NCBI GenBank assembly: GCA_039820425.1
Contig: JBCBQD010000039.1
Location: 1-29,314, forward strand
Direction of reading: 5' to 3'
Length of the DNA: 29,314 bases
From: SIO4C1 sp039820425
GTDB taxonomy: Bacteria; Cyanobacteriota; Cyanobacteriia; Phormidesmidales; Phormidesmidaceae
In this document: in pieces, positions 7,776-15,650 of the stretch
Layout of the letters: every line of letters starts with the position of its first letter
Position numbering within the stretch: position 1 is the first letter of the stretch
The notes under the pieces: model-generated
What the model was told of the DNA's origin: nothing
Seen by the model: the letters and a program-made list of their open reading frames with translations, nothing else
Database searches by the model: none
Made by a program: the position numbers and the translations under genes

Positions 7776-9299
7776 CTATTCCCGATTGACCATCTCAACC
7801 GGCGTCCCATCGACCAAGCGGTTTTGACCTTCAATGACAACTTTTTCACCGGGCTCAACCCCCGAGAGAATTTCAACCCCAGATAGGCCTTCAATCCCTC
7901 GGGTAACCCGTCGCCGCTGAACAGTGCCGTCGGCTTCGTTGACGACAAAGGCATAAAATTGTTGGTTTCTGGAAAGTAACGCCCCTAACGGTAGGACAAC
8001 GGCTTCGCTATTGCTGGCTACCTCAATCCAGACATAGACCCGGCCCCCCACCTTGAGGTTACGGACCTGCTCTAGATCTCGGATGGTGATCTCGGTGCCC
8101 CGACTCCCGGGTGTCTGTGAAGGGCTGACGGCAAAAACTTGTCCCCCACTACCTCGCTGTTTAGCAATCTCAAGCAGCCCCTGGGAACTGGTCCCTGCGG
8201 CCTGGGCGGCGCTGACTTCTTCTTCTAACACCACGTAAGCCTGCTGACCGGGCTGAATTTCTCCCGCCTGATCGGCCTGGAGTTCTAGCTCCACTTCAAA
8301 GGATTGGGGATCGACCACGACAATAGGGGCGCTCTCAATCACATCCTGGGGACTGCTGGTGTTGAGATATTGGGTACTCCAATATTCGCCCTCCCGAATG
8401 TTAATGTAGGCCACCACCCCATCAATGGGCGACACCAGTTGGGTATCTTCTAGATCCACATTGGTTTCATTCAGTCGGGCCTGGGACGCTCCGATTTGGG
8501 CCTCTGCCGAGCGCAGGCCATTCTCAGCGGTGAACACATCTTGCTGGGCCGTTTTGAGGGCTGCTGCTGCCTGGTCGACCTGGTTTTGCGCCACGTCTCG
8601 ATCGCTTTCCGCCAGGGCTCCCTCTTCAAACAACGTCTGGGAGCGGCGCAGCTCGGTCTTAGCTAAGGCCAGATCCGAGTCTGCCTTTTCTAAATTGGCC
8701 TGGGCTTTTAAGAGGTCGGCCTCAGACTGGTTGCGCTGACTAACTGACACTTCAATATCGGCGGCTGCGGTGTCAATACTCGATTGCTGCCTGCGGGCAT
8801 CAATCGTCGCCAGCAGTTGGCCCTGTGAAACTAAGTCCCCCTCTTTAAGCTCCACACCGTTGACTTTGGCTATATAGGTAATATCACCACTGGCCTGAAA
8901 GTTGAGCAATCGCCGTTGGACGGGCCAGACAGACCCTTCATCAAACACCCACCCCTGGGCCAGGCCGGTTTCTGCTGTGACTACCCGGACAGGTAAACGG
9001 GTGGGGTCGGTGACTGCCGTCGTTTCATCGGCAGGGGTTGCCGTCAAAGCCCGATATACTCTCCAGCCAACGAACCCAGCGACGACCAGCATCGCCAGCG
9101 CAACCGCTGGCCAGAGGGGCTTTTTGGGCTTACGAAAACCGGGGAGGGCCAACCGCTCAGTAGGGGCTGGCTCGCTAGCTGGAGCTTCTGTTATTTGGGT
9201 TTGTGCAGGTGAAACCGCAACGATTGGGCGATCAGTGGATTGATTAGCAGGTAGATCAGGATTAGCAGGTAGATCGGGCCTAATATTCTCTGGAGGCAT
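7776..9299 (-). CDS. RND efflux periplasmic adaptor (membrane fusion protein)
   Basis: A 507-residue HlyD/AcrA-type adaptor: a long disordered cytoplasmic head, one membrane helix (about residues 61-80), a barrel-sandwich half (ITYIAKVNGVELKEGDLVSQGQLLATID), an alpha-helical hairpin rich in Ala, Gln and Asp (about 165-285), the returning lipoyl half (LVSPIDGVVAYINIREGEYW) and the membrane-proximal part ending VLPLGALLSRNQQFYAFVV and GVEPGEKVVIEGQNRLVDG. It should bridge the RND transporter encoded downstream to an outer-membrane channel. The N-terminus contains an 18-base direct repeat (9242-9259 and 9260-9277) coding a doubled P-D-L-P-A-N. The adaptor is longer than most (about 380-400) because of the head and extra loops. 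Confidence 0.92.
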   Translation of the reverse strand: MPPENIRPDLPANPDLPANQSTDRPIVAVSPAQTQITEAPASEPAPTERLALPGFRKPKKPLWPAVALAMLVVAGFVGWRVYRALTATPADETTAVTDPTRLPVRVVTAETGLAQGWVFDEGSVWPVQRRLLNFQASGDITYIAKVNGVELKEGDLVSQGQLLATIDARRQQSSIDTAAADIEVSVSQRNQSEADLLKAQANLEKADSDLALAKTELRRSQTLFEEGALAESDRDVAQNQVDQAAAALKTAQQDVFTAENGLRSAEAQIGASQARLNETNVDLEDTQLVSPIDGVVAYINIREGEYWSTQYLNTSSPQDVIESAPIVVVDPQSFEVELELQADQAGEIQPGQQAYVVLEEEVSAAQAAGTSSQGLLEIAKQRGSGGQVFAVSPSQTPGSRGTEITIRDLEQVRNLKVGGRVYVWIEVASNSEAVVLPLGALLSRNQQFYAFVVNEADGTVQRRRVTRGIEGLSGVEILSGVEPGEKVVIEGQNRLVDGTPVEMVNRE

Positions 9300-9464
9300 T
9301 GAATTCAGGGGAATGAATAAACAATCGCTGGAGAATAATTTGTGAAAATGACTGAGAGACAGAAGAACAGAGAAGGAACACTTATGTCATATGGTAATCA
9401 AAGTTCAAACAGTAGCTCGGTATTCTACGAATCATTAATTAAAGTTTAGAGAAATAGTTTGGTT

Positions 9465-10166
9465 TCATCCCCTGACGCGGCCTGAAAGATAGCCCCCCAC
9501 TAAAATGGCAATGAATACTGTTGAGTACATTTGACCTATGATCGCTTCCAGATTAGTGAGTACCAGGGCGATGTCACTCATGGGGACAATATCCCCATAG
9601 CCTAGAGTGGTGAGCGTTGTAAAACTAAAGTGCAATGCCTTGAGGTAAGAGTCTTGAAGCAGCAATGGTTCAGAGAATGCTCCGGCATCTAGGGTTGCTA
9701 CCATGCCATACAACAATGCCCAGACAAAGCCCAGCAACAGATAGACACTGATGCCGCCCCGGACGGTATCGGCTGTGACCTCGGGTGAGCGAAAAATATC
9801 ACGCCCTACCCAATAGGCAGCTCCCCCCAGATAGAGGGCATAGATTGCCTGGGCCAGCAGGGCAAACGGTTGATTCAGAAAAGGTATCCAGTCTAGATTG
9901 GCTGCCAACTCCAGGCTAAAGGCCATGAGTGCGATCGCACTATAAACAGAAAAAAGCAGTCTGGGTAAAGCCAACCCTTTGATAATTACAATAATGGTAT
10001 ACAGCAGCAGCAAAGCTGAGAAAACGTGACCAATTCCTGCTTTGAGAAACGGCGAGATAAAAAAGGTGACAATTAAAACAATCAGCAATTGCTGATATTT
10101 TTGGGCTTGGGACCTGGCGACAGATTTCATATAGGGTGCTTGGTGATTCAGATGCGATTTTCTCAT
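9465..10166 (-). CDS. Ion channel protein with K+ selectivity filter
   Basis: A 233-residue membrane protein with TTLTTLGYGDIVP (filter T-L-G-Y-G-D, residues about 187-192) between two helices, the pore unit of potassium channels. Four further hydrophobic segments precede it (about residues 27-40, 47-63, 70-90 and 101-118), so the layout is about six helices, but I see no arginine-rich voltage-sensor helix and no RCK/TrkA domain. An alternative start is ATG 10130. A potassium leak path next to an ATPase operon that may move sodium is suggestive of ion homeostasis, but the channel is on the other strand and co-regulation is not shown. A HIP1 site lies inside the gene (9931). Confidence 0.85.
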   Translation of the reverse strand: MRKSHLNHQAPYMKSVARSQAQKYQQLLIVLIVTFFISPFLKAGIGHVFSALLLLYTIIVIIKGLALPRLLFSVYSAIALMAFSLELAANLDWIPFLNQPFALLAQAIYALYLGGAAYWVGRDIFRSPEVTADTVRGGISVYLLLGFVWALLYGMVATLDAGAFSEPLLLQDSYLKALHFSFTTLTTLGYGDIVPMSDIALVLTNLEAIIGQMYSTVFIAILVGGYLSGRVRG

Positions 10167-10273
10167 CTGACCCTATAATGACGCCGAAGCATAGTGCCGG
10201 TGTGCTTGGGAATAATTGAACCACTCCACTTATCGTATCTTCGGTAGGTCGCCTTTCGGCCAAAAGCAGGCAC

Positions 10274-10789
10274 CTAGGCAATCGGTAGCGGTTCGATTCT
10301 GGCGGGATCAAACTCTCCGGCCTTGATCTGGTACTCCATGCCGGTGCCCAATGGATACTGAACCTCACGCCGAAACTGCATTCCGAGTCGCTTCATTACG
10401 GCAAACGACGCCTTATTGGGGGCGTCAGCGCCTGCCCAAATTGTCGATACCAACCCCGCTCCAAAGGCTCGCTTCATTACGGTGTGCGCCATACGGGTCG
10501 CAAATCCAAGACCCCACAAGCTGGGATGCAATAGGTAGGTGAGCTCCAGGTCTCCGTTGTCGTCACCAGCGAGTCTAACCAGACCGTCCACACACAGGTC
10601 AGCTCCATCAACAAGAACCCATAGCCCTCCACCATATTTGGCAAAATCGGTAGCCGCGGAATTGACCCACACCGATGCAATGCTTGGCGGCGGTTTCTTG
10701 CCATCAGCCAAATATTCAAAGACTTTGGGTACACAAAAAAGCTGATGAATTTTTCCTTCGTCTTGTGGCGTAGCGCTTCGCAAACGCAT
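10274..10789 (-). CDS. GNAT-family N-acetyltransferase (RimJ/RimL-like)
   Basis: A 171-residue protein whose layout fits the RimJ/RimL group: start MRLRSATPQDEGKI, then GLVRLAGDDNGDLELTYLLHPSLWGLGFATRMAHTVMKRAF (residues about 68-110), where the G-L-G-F-A-T turn corresponds to the acetyl-CoA pyrophosphate site, and A-P-N-K-A-S-F-A-V-M-K-R-L-G-M-Q near residue 125-140, a typical C-terminal motif. The acceptor is unknown. Its ATG lies only 5 bases after the stop of a small frameshifted reading frame upstream (10795-11030), so translation was probably coupled. No good ribosome-binding site of its own is visible. Confidence 0.85.
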   Translation of the reverse strand: MRLRSATPQDEGKIHQLFCVPKVFEYLADGKKPPPSIASVWVNSAATDFAKYGGGLWVLVDGADLCVDGLVRLAGDDNGDLELTYLLHPSLWGLGFATRMAHTVMKRAFGAGLVSTIWAGADAPNKASFAVMKRLGMQFRREVQYPLGTGMEYQIKAGEFDPARIEPLPIA

Positions 10790-10794
10790 GTCGG

Positions 10795-11030
10795 TTAAGT
10801 ATCTTCACGGATCAAAACAAGGCCCACTGCCGCAAAATCCTCATTACCTTCAAGCCTACCTTCAATATGCTTGATAACCTTAAATCCTTCAGAAAGATTG
10901 CGTTCTATCTTGTATCTAATAGAGACTCATCCCAGAAAAATTCTTGGTCAAGTTCGAGAGTCAGTATAGAGAGAAAGCTATGAAAATCCGCATTCCGCTT
11001 AGCTGAGTTGGATAAACCATTAAGGACCAT
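10795..11030 (-). pseudogene. Small frameshifted gene of unknown function upstream of the GNAT gene
   Basis: ATG at 11030 opens 41 codons (M-V-L-N-G-L-S-N-S-A-K-R... ending D-Q-E-F-F-W-D-E-S-L-L-D-T-R) to TAG at 10905-10907. A second frame, open from 10926 to TAA at 10795-10797, continues with protein-like sequence (I-R-Y-K-I-E-R-N-L-S-E-G-F-K-V-I-K-H-I ... G-L-V-L-I-R-E-D-T). Adding one base near 10910-10925 would join them into a protein of about 78 residues. I do not recognise the family. Alternatives are a sequencing error, or two unrelated short frames. This explains most of the 321-base gap between the GNAT gene and the ATPase operon; the remaining 80 bases must hold the divergent promoters. 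Confidence 0.5.
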
Positions 11031-11110
11031 CACAATATTTGTAAAAGTTCACCAAAAAAGAGGCAGCTCGATAGTATCAAAGCAGGCTCCCATTTAAGGA
11101 GTGTCCTCTA

Positions 11111-12562
11111 ATGGTGTCATCTCCTGATCTCTATGGTCGATCTGAATCCAGGACGGTTTCCTCTGGGCACAGCTCAGCTGGGACGGTCATCGCCATTCGG
11201 GGTAGTGTGATTGATGTCCAGTTTCTCCATCATTTGCCTGAGCTGCACACCCTGCTTAGGACAGAAAATAACATTGCCATTGAGGTCCTGAGCCACCTCA
11301 GCGAGCAGACTGTGCGAGGCATTGCCCTGACCCCCATCCAGGGGCTCTCTCGGGGCAGCCCTGTAACTGATACCGGCAAGCCGCTGCAGGTCCCTGTGGG
11401 GCCTCAGCTGTTGGGGCGGGTGTTTAATGTGTTTGGTGAACCGATTGATGGTCAAGCGGAGATGAGCGGGCCGTTGCGATCGCTCCATGCCACCCCTGTG
11501 CCTTTGAGTCAGCGGGCGACCCAGACCGATATTTTAGAAACCGGCATCAAAGCCATTGATCTATTAGCCCCCATCGAACGGGGCGGCAAGGCAGGTCTGT
11601 TTGGTGGGGCCGGGGTTGGCAAGACTGTCTTGATTACCGAGATGATCCATAACGTGGTGCGGCAATATCAGGGAGTCAGCCTGTTCTGCGGCATTGGTGA
11701 ACGCTCCCGAGAAGGGGAAGAGCTCTACCGCGAGATGCACGAAGCCGGGGTGTCAGACAACACCGTGATGGTGTTTGGCCAGATGAATGAGCCCCCCGGT
11801 GCCCGCTTTCGGGTGGGCCATGCCGCCCTGACCATGGCCGAATATTTTCGCGATGAGATGCACCGCGATGTGTTGTTGATGATTGATAATGTATTCCGGT
11901 TTATCCAGGCCGGGTCTGAGGTGTCGGGGCTGATGGGGCAGCTGCCGTCTCGGGTGGGGTATCAGCCCACCCTGGCCACAGATTTGGCCGCCCTAGAAGA
12001 GCGGATCTGTAGTACCCGAGCAGCGGCGATCACTTCAGTACAGGCGGTTTATGTCCCCGCTGACGATCTCACTGACCCGGCGGCGGTGCATACGTTTGCT
12101 CACCTGTCAGCGTCGATTGTGCTGTCTCGCAAGCGCACCAGCGAGGGGCTCTACCCGGCGGTCGATCCGCTCCAGTCGGGGTCTAAACTGCTCACGCCAG
12201 CCGTGGTGGGATCACGCCACTACCAGGTGGCCCAGGCCGTGCGCACCACCCTGGCCGACTATGAAGAACTCAAAGACATCATTGCCATGCTGGGCCTCGA
12301 AGAACTGGCCCAACAAGAGCGAGAAACCGTCTACCGAGCTCGCCGACTAGAGAGATTTTTGACCCAGCCTTTTTTCACCACCGAGTCCTTTACCAACTTA
12401 TCGGGCAAGTGGGTGCCATTGTCCCAAACCCTGGAAGGTTGCGAGCGGATTTTGTCAGACGACTTTTCTGACTTCCCTGAAAAGGTTCTCTATATGATTG
12501 GCCCCATTCAAGATGTACAGCTGCCTCAAACCAATCCCGATCAAGTGGAGGCCAACCGATGA
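11111..12562 (+). CDS. atpD: N-type (alternative) F-ATPase subunit beta
   Basis: 483-residue catalytic beta subunit of the F1 head. After an unusual Ser/Gly-rich N-terminus, the beta-barrel starts at about residue 24 (GTVIAIRGSVIDVQF). The P-loop GGAGVGKT is at 165-172, the catalytic Glu-Arg pair in GIGERSREGEELYREM at 197-198, and the Walker-B region LLMIDNVFRFIQAGSEVSGLMG follows. AAGGAG lies 9 bases before the ATG. This is the first gene of a nine-gene operon whose order D-C-Q-R-B-E-F-A-G defines N-ATPases (Dibrova and colleagues, 2010); ordinary cyanobacterial atpB/atpE genes are organised differently. A weak promoter candidate (TTCACC, 18 bases, TAGTAT at 11072-11077) lies upstream. Confidence 0.97.
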   Translation: MVSSPDLYGRSESRTVSSGHSSAGTVIAIRGSVIDVQFLHHLPELHTLLRTENNIAIEVLSHLSEQTVRGIALTPIQGLSRGSPVTDTGKPLQVPVGPQLLGRVFNVFGEPIDGQAEMSGPLRSLHATPVPLSQRATQTDILETGIKAIDLLAPIERGGKAGLFGGAGVGKTVLITEMIHNVVRQYQGVSLFCGIGERSREGEELYREMHEAGVSDNTVMVFGQMNEPPGARFRVGHAALTMAEYFRDEMHRDVLLMIDNVFRFIQAGSEVSGLMGQLPSRVGYQPTLATDLAALEERICSTRAAAITSVQAVYVPADDLTDPAAVHTFAHLSASIVLSRKRTSEGLYPAVDPLQSGSKLLTPAVVGSRHYQVAQAVRTTLADYEELKDIIAMLGLEELAQQERETVYRARRLERFLTQPFFTTESFTNLSGKWVPLSQTLEGCERILSDDFSDFPEKVLYMIGPIQDVQLPQTNPDQVEANR

Positions 12563-12966
12563 GCCAGCTATCGACCATGGATTTACAGGTGATTTTGCCT
12601 CACCATTTGCTGGTAGAGACAACCATGACTCGCTTGGTGGCGGAGGGGACCCACGGTTCATTTTGCCTACTGCCCAACCACATCGACTGCCTGGCTATTT
12701 TAGTGCCGGGCATTTTGATCTACGAGTCTATGACAGCAGAAGAACACTATCTGGCCGTCGGGCGAGGAATGCTCGTCAAGCAGGGCGCAACCGTCTCTGT
12801 TTCAGCTGGGAATGCCATTCCTGGGGATGACCTGGCGCAGTTGCAACACGCTGTGGAAACGCAATTTCGGCAGCTAGATGAGCAGTCTCAGCTAATCCTC
12901 TCAGCCCTGGTCCGCCTGGAAGCAGGATTAACCCGTCATTTTACTGTTTTGGTGGAAGGTCACTGA
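12559..12966 (+). CDS. atpC: N-type ATPase subunit epsilon
   Basis: The 135-residue epsilon subunit of the rotor stalk overlaps the beta stop by 4 bases (ATGA), implying coupled translation. It has the N-terminal beta-sandwich with the typical sequence DLQVILPHHLLVETTMTRLVAEGTHGSFCLLPNHIDCLAILVPGIL (residues 8-53), then a loop and a C-terminal helical part (residues about 90-130). Epsilon controls ATP hydrolysis in other F-ATPases through its C-terminal helices; whether it does so here is unknown. The next gene begins 4 bases after its stop. Confidence 0.93.
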   Translation: MSQLSTMDLQVILPHHLLVETTMTRLVAEGTHGSFCLLPNHIDCLAILVPGILIYESMTAEEHYLAVGRGMLVKQGATVSVSAGNAIPGDDLAQLQHAVETQFRQLDEQSQLILSALVRLEAGLTRHFTVLVEGH

Positions 12967-12970
12967 GTCT

Positions 12971-13306
12971 ATGGAACGCGATCGCCCCCCTGCTAACCCC
13001 CAGAGTTCTAATGGCCAGAACCCTAATGGCCAGAAGGCGGATTTTCTCAAAAAGATTGATCGCAAGGCCCAGCGTAAGCTCAAGGCCCGCCACAGTCGCA
13101 CCCAGGTTTGGCGAGGCATGAGAATGTTTGGCCTGGTGGGCTGGGCAGTGACGATCCCCACACTGCTAGGGATTGCCCTCGGGGTCTGGATCGATCGGCG
13201 AGTGCAAAGTCAGTATTCCTGGACACTCATGTTGCTCCTGATTGGCGTGGCACTGGGATGTTTTAACGCCTGGTATTGGGTAGACAAGGAGAGTCAACGT
13301 GATTGA
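12971..13306 (+). CDS. atpQ: N-type ATPase accessory membrane protein AtpQ (AtpI/gene 1-like)
   Basis: A 111-residue protein with a basic, hydrophilic N-terminus (to about 48) followed by two membrane helices (about 53-74 and 81-102). The turn between them, GVWIDRRVQSQYSWTL, is characteristic of the AtpI/'ATPase gene 1' family (PF09527), which in N-ATPase operons sits here and is called AtpQ or AtpI. Related AtpI proteins help to assemble the c-ring. Two nearly adjacent copies of CTAATGGCCAGAA (13008-13020, 13023-13035) code for the repeated N-G-Q in the N-terminus. Its last 8 bases overlap the start of atpR. Confidence 0.85.
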   Translation: MERDRPPANPQSSNGQNPNGQKADFLKKIDRKAQRKLKARHSRTQVWRGMRMFGLVGWAVTIPTLLGIALGVWIDRRVQSQYSWTLMLLLIGVALGCFNAWYWVDKESQRD

Positions 13307-13679
13307 TAGCATGATTGCGTCCCCGCCTCCATTGATGGACAACCCATGGGAAATTAGCCTGATGATTCATTTAATGAGTGTGGCAATATTGCTGGTTGCG
13401 GGCCTGGTTTTGGGTGGGCTCTACTTTGGTGGGTTGTGGATGACCCTGCGTCGCCTGCCCCGATGGCGTCGTCCATTTCTGGGTGTTGGGGTAAGTGTGT
13501 TGGTCAGACTCACTGTTTTACTCGGTCTGGGCGGCCTGCTGTTGCGATACCCAATTGCTTCACCCTTACAGACAATATTACTCATGGCCGTTGGCGTATG
13601 GCTGAGCCGGATGGTGCTGATCACGCTGCTGCTAAAGACGTTAGAACCCGTCTCAACTCATCCAATCGGGTCACCTTGA
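13299..13679 (+). CDS. atpR: N-type ATPase accessory membrane protein AtpR
   Basis: A 126-residue protein with three membrane helices (about 21-45, 61-82, 91-112) and the family landmarks GLYFGGLWMTLRRLPRW after helix 1 and R-x-x-V-L-L-G-L-G-G in helix 2. AtpR is found only in N-ATPase operons and is thought to contact the c-ring through its conserved membrane Arg residues. I choose GTG 13299 because AAGGAG ends 7 bases before it; ATG 13311 is a possible alternative. A 97-base gap separates it from subunit a, the longest inside the F0 part of the operon; a TTGACA at 13689 exists but has no well-spaced -10. Confidence 0.85.
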   Translation: MIDSMIASPPPLMDNPWEISLMIHLMSVAILLVAGLVLGGLYFGGLWMTLRRLPRWRRPFLGVGVSVLVRLTVLLGLGGLLLRYPIASPLQTILLMAVGVWLSRMVLITLLLKTLEPVSTHPIGSP

Positions 13680-13776
13680 GACTGGGCTTTGACAATAGGC
13701 ATGGAAACTATTGAAGTGCCTGCGCCAAACCCTCACAACATCCTCATATTTTCACCTTAGGGTGCAACATTGACCC

Positions 13777-14586
13777 ATGTTTTTTCTCTCAATGGATCCA
13801 TCCTCCTCGCTTACCCCTGACCTAATCCCCATTCACCTTGGGCCGTTTACCGTCAGTGCTACCATCTTTTTTACCTGGCTAATCATGCTGTGGCTAGTAT
13901 TAGGAGCCTGGTGGATAACGCGCAAGCTGTCGGCGTCCACTCACCTCAGTCGAGGGCAAAACCTGTTAGAAGTGCTGGTCTTAGGCATCTGTCGTCAAAT
14001 AGAAGAGATCAGTGAACAGCCTGCCGAACCCTTTTTACCCTTTATCGGGACGCTGTTTATCTTTATTGCGGTTTCCAATGTGCTGACGATTTTGCCAGGA
14101 TATCAGCCCCCTACCGGGTCGCTCTCAACCACCGCAGCCCTGGCCATCTGCGTATTTTTGGCGGTGCCCATCTACGGCATTAAGCAACAGGGGCTGATCG
14201 GCTATCTCAAAAGCTACCTGCAGCCTAACCCCATCATGCTGCCCTTTAATATCATTGGTGAGTTGTCTCGGACGATTTCGCTAGCAGTGCGATTGTTTGG
14301 CAATGTCATGAGCGGTACGATGATTGTGGGTATTTTGTTATCGGTTGCGCCCTTGTTTGCACCCGCACTCATGCGAGGGTTTGGGTTGCTGACTGGGATG
14401 ATTCAAGCCTATATTTTTGCGATCTTGGCGATGGTTGCGATCGCAGCCGCTACCCAAGTTCAAAATGGCCAGGCCCAGAACGATTTGACTCAAAACGGCT
14501 CAGCTCAAATGGCCTCAGCTCAAACGGCCTCAGCCCCAACGCATCCACTCCAGCGGTCTACCCCCGAGGAGAGAATTCATGGATAA
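13777..14586 (+). CDS. atpB: N-type ATPase subunit a
   Basis: The 269-residue stator channel subunit. The last helices carry the essential arginine (R172 in SRTISLAVRLFGNVMSG) facing the rotor carboxylates. Other conserved parts are PFLPFIGTLFIFIAVSNVLTILPGY (about 85-109) and the final AYIFAILAMVAIAAAT. After residue 226 comes a tail of about 43 hydrophilic residues that family members generally lack, containing three in-frame 15-base tandem repeats (14491-14535) coding Q-N-G-S-A, Q-M-A-S-A, Q-T-A-S-A. GAGGAGAG near the end of the gene serves the c-subunit start, which overlaps by 8 bases. Confidence 0.95.
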   Translation: MFFLSMDPSSSLTPDLIPIHLGPFTVSATIFFTWLIMLWLVLGAWWITRKLSASTHLSRGQNLLEVLVLGICRQIEEISEQPAEPFLPFIGTLFIFIAVSNVLTILPGYQPPTGSLSTTAALAICVFLAVPIYGIKQQGLIGYLKSYLQPNPIMLPFNIIGELSRTISLAVRLFGNVMSGTMIVGILLSVAPLFAPALMRGFGLLTGMIQAYIFAILAMVAIAAATQVQNGQAQNDLTQNGSAQMASAQTASAPTHPLQRSTPEERIHG

Positions 14587-14857
14587 CGTGATATTGATTG
14601 GCATGGCCTCCATCGTGATGGCAGGTCTTACCATTGCTGTGGGCTCGATTGCCCCCGCCCTGGGGGAAGGTCGCGCCCTCGCTCAAGCCCTCAGCGCTTT
14701 GGCCCAACAGCCCGATGAAGCCAATACGATTATGCGTACCCTGTTTGTGGGCATGGCTCTGGTAGAGTCCACCGCCATCTACTGTTTTGTGATCACCCTG
14801 ATTTTGCTTTTTGCCAACCCCTTTTGGACCTACGTGACCACGTCAGCAGGAGGCTAG
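14579..14857 (+). CDS. atpE: N-type ATPase subunit c (rotor ring)
   Basis: A 92-residue helical hairpin. Helix 2 carries the ion-binding E63-S64-T65 and Y68, the ligand pattern of sodium-binding c subunits (as in Ilyobacter); helix 1 has E30 in PALGEGRALAQA, where Ilyobacter has Gln32. The loop QQPDEANTI and the end ILLFANPFW are typical of N-type rings. Two carboxylates per hairpin are usual in N-ATPases but leave the coupling ion open: sodium by the EST pattern, or protons if both are carboxylic. The gene overlaps atpB by 8 bases; atpF begins 3 bases after the stop, preceded by GGAGG at 14849. Confidence 0.96.
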   Translation: MDNVILIGMASIVMAGLTIAVGSIAPALGEGRALAQALSALAQQPDEANTIMRTLFVGMALVESTAIYCFVITLILLFANPFWTYVTTSAGG

Positions 14858-14860
14858 GTT

Positions 14861-15643
14861 ATGCTGCCCCAACCCTGGATTGTCCTGGCTGAGATGATCA
14901 ATTTTTTAGTGCTGGTGGCCCTGTTGCAGCGGTTTCTCTATAAGCCGATTATGCGGGCCATGGCCCAGAGAGAACAGTCTATTGCAGATCGTCTCCAGTC
15001 GGCGGATAACCGAGAAGTCGAGGCGCAGGAAACCACTGAGCAGTATCGGCAATTGCAGCATGACTGGTCTGCCCAAACCAAAGCCCGACAGCATCAGATG
15101 CATGGGCAGCTCGAGGCAGAACGCGCTGACCGCTTAGACCAAATTCGCACTGAGCTAGACACTCAACGGACTCAGTGGTACGAAGCCCTTCACCAGGAAC
15201 AAACTGTCTGTTTGAACAGTTTGAGGGATTACGCGCGATCGCAACTCATTCAAACCATTAGAGTCGCCCTTCAGGCCCTTGCCAATATGCCCCTGGAGCA
15301 ACAAATGGTAGAGACCTTTCTGCGTCAGCTACCTGACTTAGACCCGTCAGCTCAAGAATCCCTACAAGCCGCTGTTGTTCGTCAGCAAGAGCCCCTCCAT
15401 TGGACGATTGGAACAACGTTTCCCCTGGACGAGTCCCTCCAACTCCGGTTAATCGAGGCGGTTCAAACCCATCTGCTCCCCCAAAGCCCCCCCGAGGCCT
15501 TCACCTTCGAAATCCATCCTGAGTATCTTTGTGGCATTGAGCTGCGGACCCAGGGTTATAAGCTAGATTGGCATATTGAACGCTACCTTGACAGCTTAGA
15601 AACCCAGTTTAGCAAAGCCCTCGAACAAGTTTCAGTCTACTAA
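14861..15643 (+). CDS. atpF: N-type ATPase subunit b, extended (b-delta-like)
   Basis: A 260-residue peripheral stalk subunit: one N-terminal membrane helix (WIVLAEMINFLVLVALLQRFLYKPI, residues 6-30), a long charged Gln-rich coiled coil (about 31-125), then about 135 residues ending in a region like delta/OSCP (FPLDESLQLRLIEAVQ; FEIHPEYLCGIELRTQGYKLDW). Ordinary bacterial b subunits have about 160 residues. No separate delta gene exists in the operon, and in N-ATPases the longer b protein is thought to do the work of delta at the top of the F1 head. It starts 3 bases after the c subunit and ends 7 bases before alpha. Confidence 0.93.
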   Translation: MLPQPWIVLAEMINFLVLVALLQRFLYKPIMRAMAQREQSIADRLQSADNREVEAQETTEQYRQLQHDWSAQTKARQHQMHGQLEAERADRLDQIRTELDTQRTQWYEALHQEQTVCLNSLRDYARSQLIQTIRVALQALANMPLEQQMVETFLRQLPDLDPSAQESLQAAVVRQQEPLHWTIGTTFPLDESLQLRLIEAVQTHLLPQSPPEAFTFEIHPEYLCGIELRTQGYKLDWHIERYLDSLETQFSKALEQVSVY

Positions 15644-15650
15644 ACTATCC

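Noticed and set aside
13689..13714. Internal promoter between atpR and atpB (TTGACA ... TATTGA)
   Set aside because: The spacer is only 14 bases, too short for a normal promoter, and the operon does not need it.
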